This document shows positions 1 through 6,137 of a DNA stretch of 6,137 nt, in pieces; position 1 is the first letter of the stretch; the number at the start of each line of letters is the position of its first letter. The notes beneath the pieces are model-generated. The model saw only the letters and a program-made list of their open reading frames with translations. It was not told the DNA's origin and did no database searches. The stretch comes from Planctomycetota bacterium (lineage in GTDB: Bacteria > Planctomycetota > UBA1135 > JALUZX01). The position numbers and the translations under genes were made by a program. The stretch is from positions 1-6,137 of the forward strand of contig JALUZX010000732.1 of the NCBI GenBank assembly GCA_027011425.1, written 5' to 3'.

Positions 1-99
1 AAGGGGCTCTTTGTCGTGGTTGGAGCAGGCCCCGGCCAGGGCGAGAAGGCCCAGCCAAACCCAGCCGGCGCGCAAGAGAGAGGTTCTTCGCACATCCAT
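1..99 (-). CDS. Putative lipoprotein or secreted protein, N-terminal fragment
   Basis: Only the first 33 codons are inside the window; the gene continues past the left edge, so its function cannot be named. The translation is a clear export signal: a basic start (MDVRR), a hydrophobic core around residues 12-22 (GWVWLGLLALA), then AGAC with the cysteine at residue 25, followed by a polar mature start (SNHDKEP). The AGA-C junction could be a non-ideal lipobox (Ala instead of Leu at -3) or an AxA signal peptidase I site; lipoprotein is my preferred reading. The purine-rich GGAAAGGA at 109-102 is only 2 bases from the ATG at 99 but 8 bases from an in-frame GTG at 93-91, so the true start may be GTG, giving VRRTSLL at the N-terminus. 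It is transcribed divergently from the prkA cluster and shares its upstream region. No other frame here gives a plausible signal peptide. Confidence 0.6.
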   Translation of the reverse strand, partial: MDVRRTSLLRAGWVWLGLLALAGACSNHDKEPL

Positions 100-111
100 A
101 GTCCTTTCCAA

Positions 112-131
112 CCCGCCCTTCCCGGGGCGGG
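112..131 (-). other. GC hairpin in the leader of the minus-strand gene
   Basis: CCCGCCC at 112-118 and GGGCGGG at 125-131 form a perfect 7-bp stem with a 6-base loop. On the minus strand it sits between a run of seven T (142-136) and the Shine-Dalgarno sequence of the lipoprotein-like gene. The T run is upstream of the stem on the minus strand, and on the plus strand the stem is followed by A rather than T, so it is not an intrinsic terminator in either direction. It may affect translation or mRNA stability, or be an operator; its role is unknown. Confidence 0.4.
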
Positions 132-173
132 CGGGAAAAAAAGACTAACACCTCCGGGAAAAAGGGGGAAACC

Positions 174-190
174 TGTCCAATCATGAGACA
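174..190. promoter_or_regulatory. Operator-like imperfect dyad upstream of prkA
   Basis: TGTCCAATCATGAGACA reads as TGTC-nn-AT-C-AT-nn-GACA: six of the eight half-site positions are symmetric around the central base at 182. It lies about 20 bases upstream of the best -10-like sequence, in the divergent region, which is a usual place for a dimeric regulator to bind. I do not recognise the regulator, and a 4+2 match in 17 bases can arise by chance. Confidence 0.25.
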
Positions 191-207
191 ACCCGGCCCG
201 GTTCTCC

Positions 208-216
208 TGCTAAATA
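208..216 (+). promoter_or_regulatory. Possible extended -10 promoter element for the prkA cluster
   Basis: TGCTAAATA contains TG-n followed by an AT-rich hexamer, the layout of an extended -10 element, and it is the only clearly AT-rich patch in the divergent region facing prkA. The hexamer TAAATA matches TATAAT at only three positions. No good TTGACA-like -35 lies at 16-18 bases; the nearest, GAGACA at 185-190, is 20 bases away. A sigma-54 -24/-12 pattern was sought and did not fit. If this element is used, transcription would begin near 223 and leave a leader of about 130 bases before prkA. Alternative sigma factors cannot be excluded. Confidence 0.25.
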
Positions 217-235
217 GAGATGGAACGAGAAGGGC

Positions 236-251
236 CCTCCCCCGGGGGAGG
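236..251. repeat. Perfect 16-bp palindrome in the prkA leader
   Basis: CCTCCCCCGGGGGAGG equals its own reverse complement over all 16 bases. It lies about 100 bases upstream of the prkA start and just downstream of the possible -10 element. As DNA it could be an operator for a symmetric dimer. As RNA, the perfect palindrome has no loop and would open its centre or pair between two transcripts. It also carries a Shine-Dalgarno-like GGGGGAGG that the palindrome would mask. Confidence 0.5.
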
Positions 252-296
252 AGCTTCAGAGTCTTCCCGGGCGGGGCCGATAATTTCGATGGTATG

Positions 297-320
297 GACC
301 GTTCCGGTCTCCCGGCGGGA
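297..320 (+). other. Two adjacent small hairpins in the prkA leader
   Basis: GACCG (297-301) pairs with CGGTC (305-309) across a 3-base loop. Immediately after, TCCCG (310-314) and CGGGA (316-320) form a second inverted repeat around one base. Together with the palindrome at 236-251 and CCCGGG at 327-332, they make the leader strongly structured up to about 10 bases before the prkA ribosome binding site. There is no terminal T run, so this is not a terminator, and I do not recognise a known riboswitch or leader peptide. Confidence 0.3.
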
Positions 321-335
321 AGGAGGCCCGGGTCC

Positions 336-345
336 AAGAAAGGAT
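336..345 (+). promoter_or_regulatory. Ribosome binding site that fixes the prkA start
   Basis: AAGAAAGGAT places AAAGGA (339-344) seven bases before the ATG at 352, near-ideal spacing. The in-frame ATG codons farther upstream (220 and 289) have no comparable site, so this decides the start in favour of 352. Confidence 0.7.
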
Positions 346-351
346 GAAGCC

Positions 352-2370
<2,019 letters not shown>

Positions 2371-2380
2371 GCCCGGTCCC

Positions 2381-3478
2381 ATGGTGAAAAGGATCGAAAA
2401 GGACCACACCCGGTTCCGCCAGATCGTCCGGGGGATCATCAAGAAGAACCTGAAGAAGTACGTCTCCCAGGGCGAGCTGATCGGGCGGAAGGGGAAGCAC
2501 GCCGTCTCCATCCCCCTGCCCCAGGTCCGCCTCCCGCGTTTTCGTTTCGGCGACAACAAGGGAAACGGCGTTGGCCAGGGCGAGGGGGAGGAGGGCTCCC
2601 CCGTGGACACGGGCGAGGGCAGGCAGAAGGCCGGGGACCAGCCGGGGCAGCACATCCTCGAGGTGGACGTGGAACTCGAGGAGCTGGCCAAGATCCTGGG
2701 GGAGGAGCTGGAGCTTCCCAACATCCAGCCCAAGGGGGCCAGGCTCACGGCGGCCGAGAAGGGCGCGTATACGGGCATCGCCAAGGCCGGGCCGGAGACG
2801 CTCCGGCACTTCAAGCGCACCTTCAAGGAGGCCTTGAAGCGCCAGATCGCCATGGGGCTCTACGATCCGGAGAGGCCCGTGATCATCCCCTACAAGGAGG
2901 ACCGGCGTTACAGGTCCTGGAAGAGGAAACCCACCCCCCAGGCCAGCGCCGTGGTGATCTACATGATGGACGTCTCGGGCTCCATGGGTAAGGAGCAGAA
3001 GGAGCTGGTGCGCATCGAGGCCTTCTGGATCGACACCTGGCTCAGGCACCAGTATCGAAACCTGGAAGTACGCTACATCGTCCACGACGTGGAGGCCCAC
3101 ATGGTGGACGAGGACACCTTCTACCATCTCCGCGAGGCGGGGGGCACCAAGATCTCCTCGGCCTACGAACTCTGCGACAGGCTCATCAAGGCCCAGTTTC
3201 CCCCGGAGGAGTGGAACATCTATCCCTTCCACTTCTCCGACGGCGACAACTGGTCCTCCCGGGACACGGAGCGCTGCGTGGAGATCCTCAAGGAGGACCT
3301 CCTGCCCGTGGTCAACGCCTTCTGCTACGGCCAGGTGCGGTCGGCCTACGGTTCGGGGCAGTTCAAGAAGGACCTGGACAAGGCCTTTCCCGACGAGGAC
3401 GCCCTGATCACTTCGGACATCCCCGACCGGGAGGGGATCCTGGCCTCCATCAAGGATTTCCTGGGGAAGGGGAGGTAG
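2381..3478 (+). CDS. yeaH: YeaH/YhbH family protein (DUF444, VWA-like)
   Basis: A 365-residue member of the DUF444 family (E. coli YeaH, Bacillus YhbH), a usual neighbour of prkA. The N-terminal part is basic (MVKRIEKDHTRFRQ...), followed by a Gly/Glu-rich, probably disordered linker at about 60-90, a conserved helical region ending in LPNI (112-115), and a C-terminal von Willebrand A-like domain. A complete metal-ion-dependent adhesion motif is visible: DVSGS at 197-201, Thr256 in GGTKISS, and an acidic SDGDNW at 286-291. It is shorter than E. coli YeaH (427), mostly in the linker and middle region. Only a distant GGAG (13 bases) precedes the ATG, and the prkA stop is 10 bases upstream, so translation is probably coupled to prkA. 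VWA domains usually bind protein partners; PrkA is the obvious candidate. No catalytic activity is established for the family. Confidence 0.93.
   Translation: MVKRIEKDHTRFRQIVRGIIKKNLKKYVSQGELIGRKGKHAVSIPLPQVRLPRFRFGDNKGNGVGQGEGEEGSPVDTGEGRQKAGDQPGQHILEVDVELEELAKILGEELELPNIQPKGARLTAAEKGAYTGIAKAGPETLRHFKRTFKEALKRQIAMGLYDPERPVIIPYKEDRRYRSWKRKPTPQASAVVIYMMDVSGSMGKEQKELVRIEAFWIDTWLRHQYRNLEVRYIVHDVEAHMVDEDTFYHLREAGGTKISSAYELCDRLIKAQFPPEEWNIYPFHFSDGDNWSSRDTERCVEILKEDLLPVVNAFCYGQVRSAYGSGQFKKDLDKAFPDEDALITSDIPDREGILASIKDFLGKGR
3471..3475 (+). promoter_or_regulatory. Ribosome binding site supporting the GTG start of spoVR
   Basis: GGAGG lies five bases before GTG at 3481, inside the last codons of yeaH (stop TAG 3476-3478). 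The spoVR frame is open farther upstream to 3211, but that stretch is the out-of-frame shadow of yeaH. The family-like N-terminus begins shortly after this GTG. Confidence 0.7.
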
Positions 3479-3480
3479 GC

Positions 3481-4980
3481 GTGGGCAACCTGACACCCAG
3501 GCTCGCCGAGGCCCGCGACAGGATCCGCGACATCGCGGCGGAGTTCGGCCTCGATTTCTATGAGACCGTCTTCGAACTCGTGGACTACGACGAACTCAAC
3601 ATGGTGGCCGCCTACGGGGGCTTCCCGACCCGGTATCCGCACTGGCGGTTCGGGATGGAATACGAGGAGCTTTCCAAGAGCTACTCCTACGGCCTCTCCA
3701 AGATCTACGAACTCGTGATCAACAACGATCCCTGCTACGCCTACCTGATGCGGTCCAACAGCCTGGTGGACCAGAAGCTCGTGATGGCCCACGTCTACGG
3801 CCACTGCGACTTCTTCAAGAACAACCTCTGGTTCAGCAAGACGGACCGCAAGATGATGGACCGGATGGCCAACCACGCCACGCGGATCCGGTCCTTCATC
3901 GACCGGTTCGGCCTGGAGCGGGTGGAGGAATTCGTCGACGCCTGTCTCTCCCTGGACAACCTCATCGACATCCACGCGCCCTTCATCAAGAGGGAGGCGC
4001 CCCCGCCTTCCCCCGAGGACAGGGATCCCTCCCGGGTGACGGTCTCCAAGATCAAGACGGACCGGCCCTACATGGACCGTTACATCAATCCTCCGGAATA
4101 CCTGGAGGCCGAGAAGAAGCGGATCATGGAGGAGCGCGCCCGGGAGAGAAGGTTTCCTCCCGAGCCCCGGAAGGACGTCCTCAAGTTCCTGCTGGAATAC
4201 GCTCCTTTGGAACCGTGGGAGCAGGACATCCTGGCCATGCTCCGGGAGGAGGCCTACTACTTCGCCCCCCAGGGCCAGACCAAGATCATGAACGAGGGGT
4301 GGGCCGTCTACTGGCACTCCAAGATCATGACCTCCAAGGTCCTGACCGACGAGGAGGTGGTGGACTACGCCGACCATACGGCCGGAACCCTGGCGATGAT
4401 GCCGGGGCGCATCAACCCCTACAAGATCGGCGTGGAACTCTTCCGGGACATCGAGGACCGCTGGAACAAGGGGCGGTTCGGAAAGGAATACGAGGAGTGC
4501 GACGACGCCGAGAAGCTCGCCAACTGGGACCTGCACCTGGGGCTGGGGCGGGAGAAGATCTTCGAGGTCAGGAGGATCTACAACGACGTCTCCTTCATCG
4601 ATGAATTTCTCACGGCCGAATTCGCCGAGCGGCTCAAGCTCTTCGTCTACGGATTCAACCCCCAGACGGGGCGGATGGAGATCGTGGACCGGGACTACAG
4701 GAAGGTGAAGGAGCAGCTCATCCGCCAGCTCACCAACTTCGGCCAGCCCTGGATCACGGTCACAGACGGAAACTACGAAAACCGGGGGGAGCTCTACCTG
4801 GTGCACCGCTGGGACGGGGTGGAGCTCCAGCTCGACGAGGCCCTGGAGACCTTGAAGAACCTCTATCGCATGTGGAAGCGGCCGGTGCACATCGAGACCA
4901 TGCTCGGCGGGAAAGGGAAGCTCCTTTCCTACGACGGGTCCGAGGCCGGGACCCGGGACATTACCCTTTCGGAAAAGTAG
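3481..4980 (+). CDS. spoVR: SpoVR family protein
   Basis: A 499-residue homologue of E. coli YcgB (510 residues) and Bacillus SpoVR, which is needed for normal spore cortex formation. Most bacteria that carry it do not sporulate, and no biochemical activity is firmly known. Family hallmarks seen here are an N-terminal helical region (FGLDFYETVFELVDYDELN, about 22-40), PTRYPHWRFGMEY (49-61), AHVYGHCDFFKNN (103-115) with His104 and His108, and NEGWAVYWH (271-279) with Glu272 and His279. The Pro-rich stretch at about 173-180 is an expected variable linker. The conserved His/Glu residues look like a metal site, but that is inference. Translation starts at GTG, two bases after the yeaH stop, and ends one base before the rhomboid gene. 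No signal peptide or membrane helix is evident, so the protein is probably cytoplasmic. Confidence 0.95.
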   Translation: MGNLTPRLAEARDRIRDIAAEFGLDFYETVFELVDYDELNMVAAYGGFPTRYPHWRFGMEYEELSKSYSYGLSKIYELVINNDPCYAYLMRSNSLVDQKLVMAHVYGHCDFFKNNLWFSKTDRKMMDRMANHATRIRSFIDRFGLERVEEFVDACLSLDNLIDIHAPFIKREAPPPSPEDRDPSRVTVSKIKTDRPYMDRYINPPEYLEAEKKRIMEERARERRFPPEPRKDVLKFLLEYAPLEPWEQDILAMLREEAYYFAPQGQTKIMNEGWAVYWHSKIMTSKVLTDEEVVDYADHTAGTLAMMPGRINPYKIGVELFRDIEDRWNKGRFGKEYEECDDAEKLANWDLHLGLGREKIFEVRRIYNDVSFIDEFLTAEFAERLKLFVYGFNPQTGRMEIVDRDYRKVKEQLIRQLTNFGQPWITVTDGNYENRGELYLVHRWDGVELQLDEALETLKNLYRMWKRPVHIETMLGGKGKLLSYDGSEAGTRDITLSEK

Positions 4981-4981
4981 A

Positions 4982-5737
4982 ATGGTGGTACCTCTTCCCT
5001 TTACGGACAACCTGAAAGGAAAACGCTTCCCTTGGGGCGTTTTCTTTATCCTCTCGGCCTGCGTGGCGCTCTTCGCCCTGGCCCGTTACTTCGATTCGGC
5101 CGCCGCGAAGTGGCTGGACCACTACGGCGCCCTCCGGCCCTCCGTCTTCCTGGAGACCTGGAGGGACGTCTTCCGCGACCCGGGGATGCTGTTCAGCGCC
5201 CCCTCGGAGTTCTTCGTCCTGGGAGTCCTGCCCGCCTTCGGGCACATGTTCCTCCATGCCCACGAGATCCACCTGCTGGGGAACATGCTCTTTCTCTGGG
5301 TCTTCGGCTGGGGCCTGGAGAGCAGGCTCGGGACCCTTCGGTTCCTGTTCTTCTATTTCTTGTGCGGGCTCATCGCCATGTCGGTCCACCTGGCCCTGGA
5401 CCCGGTCAGGGGGGTGCCCATGGTGGGATCCTCGGGGGCCATCGCCGGGATCCTGGGCGGTTACCTCCTGGCCTTTCCCAGGGCCAGGATCCGGGTGGTG
5501 CTCTGGATCTTCTTCCTCTTCGCGGCCGACGTGCCGGCCTTCGCCTTTCTGCTGGTCTGGTTCCTCTTCCAGCTCCTGAACGCCCAGCACACCCTGCTGG
5601 CCCTGGAGGGCTGGACCGGGATCGCCTACTTCGCCCACGTGGGCGGCTTCCTGGCGGGAATGCTTCTCATCGGGCCTTTCCTCTGGAAAAAGAAGCAGGG
5701 CGTCCATATAGACTCGAAGCAGAAGAAGGGGCGTTAG
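4982..5737 (+). CDS. Rhomboid family intramembrane serine protease
   Basis: A 251-residue polytopic membrane protein that would cleave transmembrane substrates within the bilayer. The full rhomboid signature is present: HLLGN at 97-101 (His97 and Asn101 at the oxyanion-hole positions), the catalytic serine Ser151 in GSSG (149-152), and the partner His219 in AHVGG. Hydrophobic segments fall near 18-37, 76-91, 98-112, 118-138, 147-164, 169-200 (possibly two helices) and 213-234, which fits the six- or seven-helix rhomboid fold. The first loop ends in the typical GHMFLHAHEIH. The tail is short and basic (KKK). The start ATG lies one base after the spoVR stop, with GGAAAAG (4971-4977) as a modest ribosome binding site, so translation is probably coupled. 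Substrates cannot be read from the sequence. I left the symbol blank because this is not clearly GlpG, whose extra N-terminal domain is absent. Confidence 0.93.
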   Translation: MVVPLPFTDNLKGKRFPWGVFFILSACVALFALARYFDSAAAKWLDHYGALRPSVFLETWRDVFRDPGMLFSAPSEFFVLGVLPAFGHMFLHAHEIHLLGNMLFLWVFGWGLESRLGTLRFLFFYFLCGLIAMSVHLALDPVRGVPMVGSSGAIAGILGGYLLAFPRARIRVVLWIFFLFAADVPAFAFLLVWFLFQLLNAQHTLLALEGWTGIAYFAHVGGFLAGMLLIGPFLWKKKQGVHIDSKQKKGR

Positions 5738-5740
5738 CCA

Positions 5741-5755
5741 CCGGCGGCATGCCGG
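5741..5755 (+). other. Short hairpin between the rhomboid and DUF502 genes
   Basis: CCGGC (5741-5745) pairs with GCCGG (5751-5755) around GGCAT. No T run follows, so it is not an intrinsic terminator. It ends six bases before the Shine-Dalgarno sequence of the next gene and could influence that gene's translation or act as an mRNA stability element. A 5-bp stem in GC-rich DNA may be chance. Confidence 0.3.
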
Positions 5756-5761
5756 GAAGAA

Positions 5762-5767
5762 AGGAGG
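5762..5767 (+). promoter_or_regulatory. Strong ribosome binding site of the DUF502 gene
   Basis: AGGAGG within AAAGGAGGAGG lies four bases before the ATG at 5772. It is the strongest Shine-Dalgarno sequence in the window, in keeping with the 34-base gap that makes coupling to the rhomboid gene less likely. Confidence 0.7.
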
Positions 5768-5771
5768 AGGC

Positions 5772-6137
5772 ATGAAGATTCTCGGACGGGCCTTCCTCAA
5801 GGGCCTGCTCACCCTGGCCCCGGTCCTGCTCACGATCTACGTGGTCTACTGGACGGCCGTAACCGCCGAGGGCCTTCTCGGGAAGGCGATCCGCCTGGTG
5901 GTTCCAGCCGAATCCTATGTGCCTGGAATGGGGATCGCCGCCGGGGTGGCGGCCATCGTCCTCGTCGGGTTCCTTCTCCAGGCGTGGATCTTCGGGCTTC
6001 TCTTCTCCTGGGGGGAGAGACTCCTGGAGAAGGTCCCCCTGGTGAAGAGCCTGTATAGCTCCATCAAGGACATGCTCTCCTTCTTCGGCGGGGGGGATGG
6101 AAAGAAGATCGGCCGGGTCGTGGCCGTTGAGCTGGGC
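5772..6137 (+). CDS. DUF502 family membrane protein, N-terminal part
   Basis: The first 122 residues of a gene that continues past the right edge. The pattern matches the DUF502 family of small membrane proteins: a short basic start (MKILGRAFLKG), a first membrane helix at about 8-29, a family-like PGMG at 51-54, a second membrane helix at about 56-78, and a conserved cytoplasmic-side segment E82...KVPLVKSLYSSIKD (87-100) leading to a beta-rich domain beginning at about 112 (KIGRVVAVELG). Full-length members are usually about 200 residues, so roughly the last 40% is missing here. The function of the family is unknown. It follows the rhomboid gene by 34 bases on the same strand and is probably in the same transcript. 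Confidence 0.88.
   Translation, partial: MKILGRAFLKGLLTLAPVLLTIYVVYWTAVTAEGLLGKAIRLVVPAESYVPGMGIAAGVAAIVLVGFLLQAWIFGLLFSWGERLLEKVPLVKSLYSSIKDMLSFFGGGDGKKIGRVVAVELG

Noticed and set aside
112..143. GC stem followed by seven A, resembling an intrinsic terminator
   Set aside because: On the plus strand the run is A, not T. On the minus strand the T run precedes the stem. Neither orientation gives the required stem-then-T order, and it lies in a divergent promoter region.
195..210. Possible sigma-54 promoter (GG...GC) upstream of prkA, as expected by analogy with nitrogen-starvation control of E. coli yeaG
   Set aside because: The GG and GC dinucleotides are 12 bases apart instead of 10, and the flanking consensus bases are poor.
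3211..3480. N-terminal extension of spoVR upstream to an ATG at 3211
   Set aside because: It lies inside yeaH in another frame and is Arg/Gly/Pro-rich shadow sequence. A good ribosome binding site and the family-like N-terminus support GTG at 3481.
3346..5010. A 554-codon open frame on the minus strand antisense to spoVR
   Set aside because: Same shadow effect: low-complexity Val/Leu/Asp/His composition with no domain, opposite a clear SpoVR gene. The minus-strand frame at 4961-5833 opposite the rhomboid gene is rejected for the same reason.

Overview
This is a GC-rich window with strong G/C preference at third codon positions and frequent AGG arginine codons. One tightly packed plus-strand gene cluster covers almost all of it. 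The bacterium is probably Gram-negative, because the left-edge gene looks like an exported or lipoprotein precursor and the cluster is the stress-type prkA–yeaH–spoVR set seen widely outside spore formers. Protein style and codon use would fit an Acidobacteriota- or deltaproteobacteria-like lineage. That placement is a weak inference, since no marker gene is present.

Layout: bases 1-99 hold the 5' end of a minus-strand secretory or lipoprotein gene that runs off the left edge. Bases 100-351 form a divergent intergenic region plus the prkA leader. This stretch is rich in inverted repeats, including a perfect 16-bp palindrome at 236-251, an operator-like dyad at 174-190 and several GC hairpins. 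Then come prkA (352-2370, AAA+ ATPase/kinase family), yeaH (2381-3478, DUF444, von Willebrand A type) and spoVR (3481-4980, GTG start). A rhomboid intramembrane serine protease (4982-5737) follows, and the last gene is the 5' part of a DUF502 two-helix membrane protein (5772 to the right edge). Gaps are 10, 2, 1 and 34 bases, so all five genes are probably co-transcribed.

How the genes may work together: PrkA, YeaH and SpoVR are a known conserved trio linked to starvation and stationary-phase responses in enterobacteria and to sporulation in Bacillus. Their molecular job is still poorly defined. A AAA+ ATPase next to a VWA protein with an intact metal-ion-dependent adhesion motif resembles other AAA+/VWA remodelling pairs (MoxR-, RavA/ViaA- and CoxD/CoxE-like). 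SpoVR, with conserved His/Glu motifs, is a candidate partner or client. The less expected part is the directly abutting, catalytically intact rhomboid protease and then a DUF502 protein, which hints at a membrane arm of the same response. I see no mobile element, CRISPR array, tRNA or rRNA.
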